NCBI RefSeq assembly: GCF_013343115.1
Contig: NZ_CP054570.1
Coordinates: 496,001-560,000, forward strand
Direction: 5' to 3'
DNA: 64,000 nt
Source of the DNA: Streptococcus sanguinis
GTDB taxonomy: Bacteria; Bacillota; Bacilli; Lactobacillales; Streptococcaceae
The notes under the pieces are model-generated. The model saw nothing but the letters and a program-made list of their open reading frames with translations. It was not told where the DNA came from and searched no databases. The position numbers and the translations under genes were made by a program. Positions 37,592-45,431 of this stretch are shown piece by piece. Position 1 is the first letter of the stretch; each line of letters opens with the position of its first letter.

Positions 37592-38060
37592 AATTAGAAA
37601 ACATGAGAAAAAAATATTTTTTTTCCTTTCTTTGTTAGTAGCTTTGTATTTTTTGATATGTCCAATCAAATTGTCCGTTTTTCAGAATTATGCAGATTTT
37701 CTATCATCTATTCAAAATGTCCTTATTTTTACATCAGGTGTACTTATAGCTTCATTTAGTATTACTTCATTTTTACCGGACAATCCATTTATCAAAAAAC
37801 TAAAAACTCTGAATTTAGACTTGCTAATAATGAAACAACTTTTTGATCTGTCGATTTTATCAGTACTATTATTAATTTTTCCTTCTATTTTTATATCTCT
37901 TGAACAAAATAACTCAGCAAATATTGTACATGTGGGTATGAGCATCTTTATCGGAAGTTTATTGTATTTCATTTTATCGCTATGTAGTTTAGTATTAACT
38001 TTTAGAAAGATTCTATGTTTAAGTTTAGATAGTGAAAAGGAAAAAAGAAAGACTAATTAG
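37581..38060 (+). CDS. Four-helix membrane protein of the restriction island
   Basis: A 159-residue protein with four predicted membrane helices (about residues 10-31, 38-60, 82-105 and 112-137) and short basic ends. I do not recognise the family. The gene overlaps the upstream soluble-protein gene by 11 bases, so the pair is translationally coupled and follows hsdMS on one transcript. Membrane proteins paired with a soluble partner in defence islands are often killing effectors; that role is inference here. The DNA is very AT-rich. Confidence 0.65.
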   Translation: MITKIRKHEKKIFFFLSLLVALYFLICPIKLSVFQNYADFLSSIQNVLIFTSGVLIASFSITSFLPDNPFIKKLKTLNLDLLIMKQLFDLSILSVLLLIFPSIFISLEQNNSANIVHVGMSIFIGSLLYFILSLCSLVLTFRKILCLSLDSEKEKRKTN

Positions 38061-38134
38061 ATATTTGTAAGTAATGGGGACATAATTGGGAATAGTGAGT
38101 TTTATAAGACTAATGTGTATGGCCTACATATTAT

Positions 38135-38200
38135 TTCCGTTTATTATCCTTCCGTTAATCCGCAAATATTGTTCCGTTATTCCTCATATTGTTCCGAACT
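38135..38200 (+). repeat. TTCCG repeats before the Fic gene
   Basis: Four copies of a TTCCG-led element start at 38135, 38150, 38172 and 38192 (TTCCGTTTA, TTCCGTTAATCC, TTCCGTTATTCC and TTCCGAACT). Two of them lie in an 11-base direct repeat, ATATTGTTCCG (38166-38176 and 38186-38196). The array runs up to the Fic -10 box and is a likely operator. Confidence 0.7.
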
Positions 38201-38201
38201 A

Positions 38202-38210
38202 TGGTATAAT
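38202..38210 (+). promoter_or_regulatory. Extended -10 of Fic-hsdR
   Basis: TGGTATAAT ends at 38210, 24 bases before the Fic ATG. No good -35; the repeats occupy that region. Confidence 0.7.
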
Positions 38211-38234
38211 AGAGGGAGAAAGTGAGGAGTGCTC

Positions 38235-39140
38235 ATGTATATGACAGTGAGGCAGGCAGCTGATCTCTGGGGGATTTCTGATCGTCGAGTTCGGTCTCTG
38301 TGCAGTCAGGGAAAGATTCCGGGTGCTGTCCAAGAAGGGCGTTTGTGGAGAATTCCCTCAGATGCCAGAAAACCAGCGGATGGTCGCTATAAAAAAGCAG
38401 AGAGCCTCTTGCCTTTGATTGATGAAAAGATGATGAAGTTATCAAAACTTCGCCCTTTGACGGATGGAGAGCTGGAGCGGCTGAATGAAGAGTTCACAGT
38501 CGAATATACTTATAATTCAAATGCCATTGAGGGCAATACTCTGACCTTGCGTGAGACAGATTTGGTCCTGCGTGGATTGACTATTGACCAAAAGCCTTTA
38601 AAAGATCATATGGAGGCAATCGGTCATCAGGAGGCTTTTCAGTATGTTCAAAGGCTTGTTGAGGAGAACCAGCCTTTGTCAGAACAGATGATAAAGGATA
38701 TTCATTATCTAGTATTAGCGGATAAAAAAAATGACCGAGGCATTTATCGGAGAGTCCCGGTGCGCATCATGGGAGCAGCCAATGAACCGGCTCAGCCGTA
38801 TATGATTGCTCCATTGATGGAGAAGATCCTAATGGACTATGCTGCAAGTCAGGAAAATATGGTGACCAAACTAGCTCAGTTTCATATTGCCTTTGAGAGT
38901 ATCCATCCGTTTATTGACGGCAATGGCCGAACAGGTAGGCTCTTGGTGAATTTGGAGTTGATGAAGGCAGGCTATCCACCAATTGATATAAAATTTATGG
39001 ACAGATTAGCTTATTACCAAGCATTTGATGACTTTCATTCAAAAGGAAGTTTATCTGCAATGGAGGATTTATTTGCCAAATATATCAATGAAAGATTGGA
39101 TATGTATTTGGAGATTTTATCTCTTGCTGATGAAGGATAA
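38235..39140 (+). CDS. Fic-domain protein with N-terminal DNA-binding domain
   Basis: A 301-residue protein. An N-terminal excisionase/MerR-like helix-turn-helix (about residues 2-45, VRQAADLWGISDRRVRSLC region) is joined to a Fic domain with the active-site motif HPFIDGNGRTGR (about 221-232). An inhibitory helix motif SNAIEGN (S-x-x-x-E-G, about 94-100) lies before the Fic core, the arrangement of self-inhibited (class II) Fic proteins, which transfer AMP from ATP to a target protein. The target is unknown. ATG at 38235 is best spaced from GAGGAG. The DNA-binding head and the repeats at the promoter suggest autoregulation. It is cotranscribed with hsdR. Confidence 0.88.
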   Translation: MYMTVRQAADLWGISDRRVRSLCSQGKIPGAVQEGRLWRIPSDARKPADGRYKKAESLLPLIDEKMMKLSKLRPLTDGELERLNEEFTVEYTYNSNAIEGNTLTLRETDLVLRGLTIDQKPLKDHMEAIGHQEAFQYVQRLVEENQPLSEQMIKDIHYLVLADKKNDRGIYRRVPVRIMGAANEPAQPYMIAPLMEKILMDYAASQENMVTKLAQFHIAFESIHPFIDGNGRTGRLLVNLELMKAGYPPIDIKFMDRLAYYQAFDDFHSKGSLSAMEDLFAKYINERLDMYLEILSLADEG

Positions 39141-39149
39141 GGAGAGCAG

Positions 39150-42107
39150 ATGGCAAATTTAAATATTACTGAGCGTTATGATTTTCAGCAATGGATTTTA
39201 AAAGATCTCATTCAGTATAATGGCTATATTCAGCGTGCTCAGTCTGCTTATAATCAAAGGTTGGCTATGGATATAGATATTTTATGGGAATTTCTGATGT
39301 CAACCCAAGAAGCAACTGTCGAAAAACTCTTGAAGCGTTTTGATAGAGAGACTATTCTCAATTTGATTAATCAAGAAATTATCAAAGGTGGTCTTCTATT
39401 TGCCTTAAAAGATGGAGTGTATATTGAGAATAAAAAACTTCGTCTTATGTACCGCAGACCAGCAACAGACTTTAATGAAAAGGCTAGTCATCAGTATAAT
39501 TTAAATCGCTTGACAGTAATGGAAGAAGTGGTCTATAAGGACCAAGAACGTATTGACTTAGTCATCTTTCTTAATGGCTTAGCCTTGTTTGCTATTGAGT
39601 TGAAACTAAATTCAAGTGGCCAATCTGTCCAGGATGCTATTAATCAGTTAAAAGGACGTGATGTTAAAAATCGTCTTTTCCGATTTAATGCAGGAGTATT
39701 AGTTAGTTTTGCGGTTGACTGGATGGAAGTCTATATGACAACTCAGCTTAAGGGATCAGATACCTACTTCTTGCCTTTTAATAAAGGAAAGGGTGAAGGG
39801 ATTGACCAAGGAGCAGGGAATCCCCAGAATAATCAGGGGCCAGAAACAGAATATCTATGGAGAGATTTGCTGAAGAAAGAAAGTATCCTACAGTTGATTG
39901 AACGTTTTATCTTTTTAACGCCTGATAAAAAGGATATCATTTTTCCGCGTTATCAGCAGAGACGAGCAGTTAATCGTATTTTAGAAGATATGCGAGTCAA
40001 CCATACTGATAGAAACTATCTGATTCAGCATTCTGCGGGGTCGGGTAAAACAAATACGATTGCTTGGTTGGCACACAGCTTAGTTAGTCTTCATGATGAA
40101 GAAAATCAAAATATCGTTGATACAGTTTTGGTTGTTACTGACCGTATCGTTGTTGACCGTCAACTTCAAGATGCTATTCGTTCTATTGAGCATCAGCCTG
40201 GTGTGATTAAGGTTATGGATGATAAGGCTACTTCTAGCGACTTAGCAGATGCACTTGCTGGGAATACAAAAATTGTTGCGACCACTATCCATAAGTTTGC
40301 ACAAATAAATAAATCAAACTGGATGTCTGCGGGTGTAACAGCAGAAAAGAAATTTGCCGTTTTGATTGATGAGGCGCATAGTTCTACGACTGGCTCCTAT
40401 ATGAGTGCAGTCAGTCAGGTATTGACTGAAACGGATATAGAGAACGGCACAATGGATGAGCCACAAGAAGTGTCTGTCGGCGATGCTATTGAACAGGAAA
40501 TTGCCCGTACAGGGAAACAAGATAATATTTCTATTATTGCATTTACAGCGACACCTAAAGCTACTACATTGCAGTTGTTTGGCTCTACTAGACCAGATGG
40601 TTCAAAGGTTCCTTTTGACTTGTACAGTATGAAGCAGGCTATTGAGGAAGGTTTTATTTTAGATGTTCTCAATAACTACACCACTTATAAAACATACTAC
40701 AAGCTAAATAAGGCGGTCGAAGAGGATCCTGAACTCAAAACGACAGTGGCAAAGCGGAAAATTGCTAAATTTGTGGAGCTATCTGATGAAAATATTCATC
40801 AAAAGGTCGAAATTATCATGGACCATTTTATTACTCATGACATCATGGCTGATTTAGGTGGACATGGAAAGGCAATGATTGTAACTTCAGGACGTGAGGC
40901 AGCTGTCAAATACCAACAAGCTTTTAAGAAATATTTAAAAGAGCATCATATTACTAGTATCGGAGCGGCCGTCGCTTTTTCAGGAAGGTTGAGCCTTGAT
41001 GGAGCTGAATTTAGCGAATCTTCTATGAATGGCTTTAGTGAAGATAAGCTCAAAAGTAAGTTTGATACTGATGATTATCAAGTGCTAATCGTTGCAAATA
41101 AATATCAAACGGGCTTTGACCAGCCTAAATTATTGGCTATGTATGTAGATAAAAAGTTGCGTGATGTAGCAGCAGTACAGACTTTATCTCGTTTGAATCG
41201 TATTGTAAAAGGCTATCACAAAAAGACTTTTATTCTTGATTTTAAAAATACCTATGAGGATATTAATAGAGCTTTTGCTCCCTACTACCGAGAAACAATT
41301 TTGACTGAAACGATTACTCCGAGCGATGTATTTGATTTAGATGCTAAAATTGAAAGTTATGGAATAGTAGATAATGATGATGTTCATGCCTATAATCAAT
41401 TCTTATATCAAGAGAAACGTTCCAGCCGCGATAAACAAAAGATGCTCGCTCTACTGTCAAACGGGTATGCACGAGTGCAGCGTTTTGATGAAAAAGAACA
41501 AGTAAATATCCGTAAAGTTATTCGTGGATTTTTACGGATGTATACCTTCTTGATTCAGGCTACAGCTTATCAAAATGAATTGCTTCATGAACGATACAAT
41601 TATCTGCAAGGTCTTGTGAAAATGATTGATGTCCGATTGGGAGGGAATGATTTCACTATTGCTGATAAGATTGTTGTAGATTATATGAAACACAAACAAA
41701 CCGGTTTTTACACTGTGGCAGAGTTAGAGGGAAATTATTCGGTGACACTAAATAAGCCGAATTTATCAAATGTTTCTGAAGAACAAGAGAAAAAATTGTC
41801 TGAAATCATTGAAGAAATTAATGAGCAGCTTGATTTAGATATTGATGATCAAATTGCTGTTAGCGGGGCAGTCTCAATTAGGGAATTGATGAAGAAGAAT
41901 CCTAAATTGAAGCAATCAGCTTTAGTAAACTCTCGCGAAGATTTCGAATTTTCATTTGAGGATGAAATTGATAAAGCTTTAACTGATGGTTACACCCAAA
42001 ATCAAGATTTCTTTGGAGTGCTATTGAGTAATGAAGATTTCAAAAAGCGTATTGCAAAGATTTTTATTGATGATGTTTACCAAAGTTTTAAAAAGAGTAG
42101 TGATTAA
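39150..42107 (+). CDS. hsdR: Type I restriction endonuclease subunit HsdR
   Basis: A 985-residue DNA translocase and nuclease. The N-terminal nuclease core includes the LFAIELKLNSSG strand (PD-(D/E)xK type, about residue 147). The SF2 helicase follows, with Walker A SAGSGKTNTI (about 295), DEAH in LIDEAHSS (about 408), AFTATPKATT (about 467) and late helicase motifs (YQTGFDQPKL, about 650; LSRLNR, about 680). It is complete in length with all key motifs intact, so restriction is probably active. AAGGAGAG precedes the ATG, 9 bases after Fic. Confidence 0.95.
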   Translation: MANLNITERYDFQQWILKDLIQYNGYIQRAQSAYNQRLAMDIDILWEFLMSTQEATVEKLLKRFDRETILNLINQEIIKGGLLFALKDGVYIENKKLRLMYRRPATDFNEKASHQYNLNRLTVMEEVVYKDQERIDLVIFLNGLALFAIELKLNSSGQSVQDAINQLKGRDVKNRLFRFNAGVLVSFAVDWMEVYMTTQLKGSDTYFLPFNKGKGEGIDQGAGNPQNNQGPETEYLWRDLLKKESILQLIERFIFLTPDKKDIIFPRYQQRRAVNRILEDMRVNHTDRNYLIQHSAGSGKTNTIAWLAHSLVSLHDEENQNIVDTVLVVTDRIVVDRQLQDAIRSIEHQPGVIKVMDDKATSSDLADALAGNTKIVATTIHKFAQINKSNWMSAGVTAEKKFAVLIDEAHSSTTGSYMSAVSQVLTETDIENGTMDEPQEVSVGDAIEQEIARTGKQDNISIIAFTATPKATTLQLFGSTRPDGSKVPFDLYSMKQAIEEGFILDVLNNYTTYKTYYKLNKAVEEDPELKTTVAKRKIAKFVELSDENIHQKVEIIMDHFITHDIMADLGGHGKAMIVTSGREAAVKYQQAFKKYLKEHHITSIGAAVAFSGRLSLDGAEFSESSMNGFSEDKLKSKFDTDDYQVLIVANKYQTGFDQPKLLAMYVDKKLRDVAAVQTLSRLNRIVKGYHKKTFILDFKNTYEDINRAFAPYYRETILTETITPSDVFDLDAKIESYGIVDNDDVHAYNQFLYQEKRSSRDKQKMLALLSNGYARVQRFDEKEQVNIRKVIRGFLRMYTFLIQATAYQNELLHERYNYLQGLVKMIDVRLGGNDFTIADKIVVDYMKHKQTGFYTVAELEGNYSVTLNKPNLSNVSEEQEKKLSEIIEEINEQLDLDIDDQIAVSGAVSIRELMKKNPKLKQSALVNSREDFEFSFEDEIDKALTDGYTQNQDFFGVLLSNEDFKKRIAKIFIDDVYQSFKKSSD

Positions 42108-42118
42108 AAATTCTATTA

Positions 42119-42259
42119 GGAATAACAAAAATTACACAAGCAAATTTGTCCATTCTAAAAACAGGTAAGGCTAAAGGTACTCGCTTTGCGACCTTGCTGG
42201 CTATCTGCGAAACACTGGATTGTCAGCCTGCTGATATTTTAGAGTATATTTCTGACTAA
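42119..42259 (+). pseudogene. 3' remnant of an Xre-family (YozG-like) regulator
   Basis: Forty-six codons in the gap between hsdR and mutM read GITKITQANLSILKTGKAKG and, further on, CETLDCQPADILEYISD followed by TAA. This is the recognition helix and C-terminus of a small Cro/CI-type regulator. No start codon or N-terminal helices are present. The truncation lies right at the end of hsdR, marking the probable right boundary of the island or a deletion junction. Confidence 0.75.
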
Positions 42260-42284
42260 TAAATAGAAGATAGAAAGGAGCTTT

Positions 42285-43109
42285 ATGCCTGAATTACCTG
42301 AAGTGGAAACGGTTCGGTGCGGTTTGGAGCGTCTGGTTGTTGGCAAGACGATTGGGCAGGTGCAGGTCCGCTATGCCAAGATGATTGGTACGGGAGTGGA
42401 TAGCTTTGTCCACGACTTACCAGGTCAGACCATTGAAAAGATTGGTCGTCGGGGCAAGTATTTGCTTTTTCACCTGACGGGTGGAGTGCTGATTTCCCAT
42501 CTGCGAATGGAAGGCAAGTATCTTTTTTATCCTGATGCGGTGCCTGAGCGCAAGCATGCCCATGTTTTTTTCCAGATGACGGATGGTGGGACGCTTGTTT
42601 ATGAGGATGTTCGCAAGTTTGGGACCATGGAGCTCTTGAGAAAGGACCAGCTGGAGACTTATTTTACTGCCAGAAAGCTTGGTCCTGAGCCGACAGAGGT
42701 GGACTTTCTTTTGTCGCCTTTTGCCGCAGCTTTGAGTCGTTCCAAGAAGCTCATCAAACCCTATTTGCTAGAGCAGACCTTGGTCGTTGGTCTGGGTAAT
42801 ATCTATGTAGATGAGGCCCTTTGGCGTGCGCGAATTTATCCGGCAAGGCCAGCAGATAGTCTGAAGCCTACTGAAGTGAAGCGTCTACGTGAGCAGATTA
42901 TAGAAGTTTTGCAGCTTGGGATTGAAAAGAGAGGATCGACCATTCGGACCTACCGCAATGCTTTGGGTGAGGATGGCACTATGCAGGATTTTCTGCAGGT
43001 CTATGGAAAGACTGGTCAACCTTGTGCTAGATGCGGCAGCCCGATTGAGAAAATTAAGCTGGGCGGACGAGGTACACATCTCTGCCCTCACTGCCAGAAA
43101 GCGAGGTAG
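42285..43109 (+). CDS. mutM: Formamidopyrimidine-DNA glycosylase
   Basis: A 274-residue DNA repair enzyme that excises 8-oxoguanine and nicks the strand. The N-terminus [10 protein letters not shown] provides the catalytic Pro2 and Glu3, and the C-terminal zinc finger uses CARC and CPHC (about residues 246-269). Length is normal. AAAGGAGC precedes the ATG. coaE follows after 5 bases, in the conserved mutM-coaE-pmrA order. Confidence 0.96.
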   Translation: MPELPEVETVRCGLERLVVGKTIGQVQVRYAKMIGTGVDSFVHDLPGQTIEKIGRRGKYLLFHLTGGVLISHLRMEGKYLFYPDAVPERKHAHVFFQMTDGGTLVYEDVRKFGTMELLRKDQLETYFTARKLGPEPTEVDFLLSPFAAALSRSKKLIKPYLLEQTLVVGLGNIYVDEALWRARIYPARPADSLKPTEVKRLREQIIEVLQLGIEKRGSTIRTYRNALGEDGTMQDFLQVYGKTGQPCARCGSPIEKIKLGGRGTHLCPHCQKAR

Positions 43110-43114
43110 CTGTC

Positions 43115-43711
43115 ATGGCAAGAATTATCGGTATTACTGGTGGTATTGCCTCGGGTAAGTCAACAGTGACAGAGTTTTTGAGGCAGCAGGGTTATCAGGT
43201 CATCGATGCGGATCAGGTAGTGCATGAGCTGCAAGAGCCGGGGGGACGGCTTTATCAAGCTCTTTTATCTACTTTTGGCCCAGCTATTTTACAGGAAGAT
43301 GGGCGCTTGGACCGGCCTAAGCTGGGAGCTATGATTTTTGGGAATCCCGAACTCTTGGCGCAGTCCAGTCAAATACAAAATCAGATTATCCGCGAGGATC
43401 TGGCTGGCAGGCGAGATTTGCTGGCAGAGACGGAAGACATCTTTTTTATGGATCTTCCCTTGCTGTTTGAGCTACAATATGAAGATTGGTTTGACCAGAT
43501 CTGGCTGGTGGATGTGACGGTGGAAACTCAGCTCAGTCGTCTTATGTCTCGAAATGCTCTCAGTCAGGAAGAGGCAGAAAAACGCATAGCAGCTCAGCTA
43601 TCTCTCCGAGAAAAACGAAAGAGGGCGGACGTGCTGATAGATAATAATGGCTCGCTTGAGGAAACTCGACAGCAACTTCTCGATGCTTTGCAGAAATTAG
43701 AAAGAGGATGA
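43115..43711 (+). CDS. coaE: Dephospho-CoA kinase
   Basis: A 198-residue P-loop kinase for the last step of coenzyme A synthesis. GITGGIASGKST near residues 6-17 is the Walker A motif; the CoA-binding and lid parts follow (IDADQVVHEL, REKRKRADVLIDNNG). Length is normal. It is 5 bases downstream of mutM and abuts the efflux gene. Confidence 0.95.
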   Translation: MARIIGITGGIASGKSTVTEFLRQQGYQVIDADQVVHELQEPGGRLYQALLSTFGPAILQEDGRLDRPKLGAMIFGNPELLAQSSQIQNQIIREDLAGRRDLLAETEDIFFMDLPLLFELQYEDWFDQIWLVDVTVETQLSRLMSRNALSQEEAEKRIAAQLSLREKRKRADVLIDNNGSLEETRQQLLDALQKLERG

Positions 43712-43714
43712 TTT

Positions 43715-44917
43715 ATCACGTCACAAGTAAACTGGAAACATAACCTGAAAATCGCTTGGTTTGGGAATTTTCTGACAGGTGTCAGCATTTCTCTGGTGAC
43801 GCCTTTTATGCCACTTTTTGTGGAGCAGCTTGGGGCTAGTGGTCATGAGGTAGAGTATTACGCTGGGCTAGGGATTTCCCTCTCTGCAATCTCAGCGGCA
43901 CTGCTCTCTCCTGTATGGGGAAGTCTGGCTGATCGCTATGGCCGTAAGCCTATGATGATACGTGCAGCTACTGCCATGGTTTTCACGATGGGCGGCATTG
44001 CCTTTGTACCCAATATTTTCTGGCTTTTGCTCCTGCGCTTTCTAAACGGTGTCTTTGCTGGTTATGTTCCCAATAGTACAGCTCTGATTGCCAGTCAGGC
44101 TCCCAAGGAAAAAACTGGTTATGCACTGGGAACTCTCTCGACCGGTGTCGTTGCGGGTAATCTTATGGGGCCATTTATTGGCGGTCTGATTGCGGAGATG
44201 TTCGGTATTCGCAATGTCTTTCTCCTGATTGGCGGCTTCTTTCTAGTGGCAGCCTTGATGACCTTTTATTTGATTCGGGAGGATTTTGTGCCAGTGACCC
44301 GACAAGAAGAGGTAGGCTTTAGGGAATTGCTGCGCCAACTCAGGTATCCTAAGATGTTGATTAATCTCTTTCTGACCAGCTTTGTTATCCAGTTTGCAGC
44401 TCAATCTATCAGCCCCATCCTTGCCCTCTATGTCAGAGAACTGGGGCAAAAGGACAATCTGATCTTTGTTTCGGGTCTCATCGTTTCTAGCATGGGACTT
44501 TCCAGCATGATGAGCTCCAGCATTCTGGGGCGGTTAGGAGACCGTATCGGCAATCATAGGCTTCTAGTGCTGGCTCAGTTCTATTCAATCCTGATTTATC
44601 TGCTCTGTGCCAATGCTGGCTCCCCTATGCAGCTGGGCTTTTATCGCTTTTTATTTGGCCTAGGAACAGGGGCGCTGATACCAGGTGTTAATGCTCTGCT
44701 AAGTAAGATAACACCCAAGTTTGGAATCTCTAGGATTTTCAGCTATAATCAGATTTTCTTTTATCTGGGTGGAGTGGTCGGCCCTATGTCTGGATCGTTC
44801 ATTGCGGCAGCCTATGGCTATCATTCAGTCTTTTATGCAACAGCAGGGCTGGTCGCCGTCAGTATGTTGGCTAATCTCTTTAGTTTTCGAAATTTATTTA
44901 AAAAGAAGGATATCTAG
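43715..44917 (+). CDS. pmrA: MFS multidrug efflux transporter PmrA, atypical start
   Basis: A 400-residue, 12-helix major facilitator transporter corresponding to pneumococcal PmrA (fluoroquinolone and dye efflux). The MFS loop 2-3 motif reads [13 protein letters not shown]. Homology starts at [19 protein letters not shown], but the codon where the start should be (43715) is ATC, not ATG. Upstream in frame there is a stop at 43709. The first standard start in frame is a GTG at 43796, which would remove the first helix. GAGG at 43704-43707 is correctly placed for 43715. Either ATC or ACG is used weakly, or the gene has lost its start codon. I annotate from 43715. Confidence 0.75.
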   Translation: MTSQVNWKHNLKIAWFGNFLTGVSISLVTPFMPLFVEQLGASGHEVEYYAGLGISLSAISAALLSPVWGSLADRYGRKPMMIRAATAMVFTMGGIAFVPNIFWLLLLRFLNGVFAGYVPNSTALIASQAPKEKTGYALGTLSTGVVAGNLMGPFIGGLIAEMFGIRNVFLLIGGFFLVAALMTFYLIREDFVPVTRQEEVGFRELLRQLRYPKMLINLFLTSFVIQFAAQSISPILALYVRELGQKDNLIFVSGLIVSSMGLSSMMSSSILGRLGDRIGNHRLLVLAQFYSILIYLLCANAGSPMQLGFYRFLFGLGTGALIPGVNALLSKITPKFGISRIFSYNQIFFYLGGVVGPMSGSFIAAAYGYHSVFYATAGLVAVSMLANLFSFRNLFKKKDI

Positions 44918-45066
44918 TGCGCGTTAAAATAAATTTAAAATGTTCCAGCTGCGGCAGTCAGAATTATCTGACCAGCAAAAATACTAAAACGCATCCGGAA
45001 AAAATTGAGGTCTTAAAGTATTGTCCTAAGGAAAGAAAAGTTACTTTACATCTTGAATCCAAGTAG
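44917..45066 (+). CDS. rpmG: Ribosomal protein L33
   Basis: A 49-residue protein, too short for most gene finders, starting with GTG at 44917 on the last base of the pmrA stop codon. [20 protein letters not shown] and [16 protein letters not shown] are clear L33 features. It keeps CSSC but has only one cysteine in the second knuckle (YCPKE), so the classic four-cysteine zinc site is incomplete. AAGGA at 44906-44910 is the ribosome site. The secG promoter lies in its last codons. Confidence 0.9.
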   Translation: MRVKINLKCSSCGSQNYLTSKNTKTHPEKIEVLKYCPKERKVTLHLESK

Positions 45067-45081
45067 ATTTTATGATAAAAT
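45053..45081 (+). promoter_or_regulatory. Promoter of secG
   Basis: TTGAAT (45053-45058), a 17-base spacer and TAAAAT (45076-45081) preceded by TGA. The -35 is inside the end of rpmG. Confidence 0.75.
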
Positions 45082-45108
45082 AGATAGGATTTTAAGGAGT
45101 TTTTATTT

Positions 45109-45342
45109 ATGTACAACCTATTATTAACCATTTTAGTCATTTTATCAGCTATTATTGTCATTGCAATTTTCATGCAACCAACCAAAAATCAGTCCAGCAA
45201 CGTCTTTGATGCCAGTGCCAACGACTTGTTTGAACGTCCTAAGGCACGTGGTTTTGAAGCTGTGATGCAGCGTATGACGGGAATCATGATTTTCTTCTGG
45301 CTACTGATTGCATTGGTATTAGCAGTATTATCTAGTAAATAA
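45109..45342 (+). CDS. secG: Preprotein translocase subunit SecG
   Basis: A 77-residue membrane protein with two helices (about residues 3-22 and 52-74), the SecG layout, and the conserved middle segment FERPKARGFEAVMQRMT. It assists SecYE during protein export. AAGGAG precedes the ATG. It has its own promoter, 28 bases before the start. Confidence 0.93.
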   Translation: MYNLLLTILVILSAIIVIAIFMQPTKNQSSNVFDASANDLFERPKARGFEAVMQRMTGIMIFFWLLIALVLAVLSSK

Positions 45343-45431
45343 AATGGGCTCTGACTTCGTCTCGGCCTATTTTTTAAGTTTTAAAGAGATTTAGCAAGGA
45401 TGAAGAAAACGCTCATCAAGAGAAGAGGAAT

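Noticed and set aside
38135..38200. CRISPR-like array at the Fic promoter
   Set aside because: The repeats are too short, too few and unevenly spaced, there are no cas genes, and the position fits an operator.
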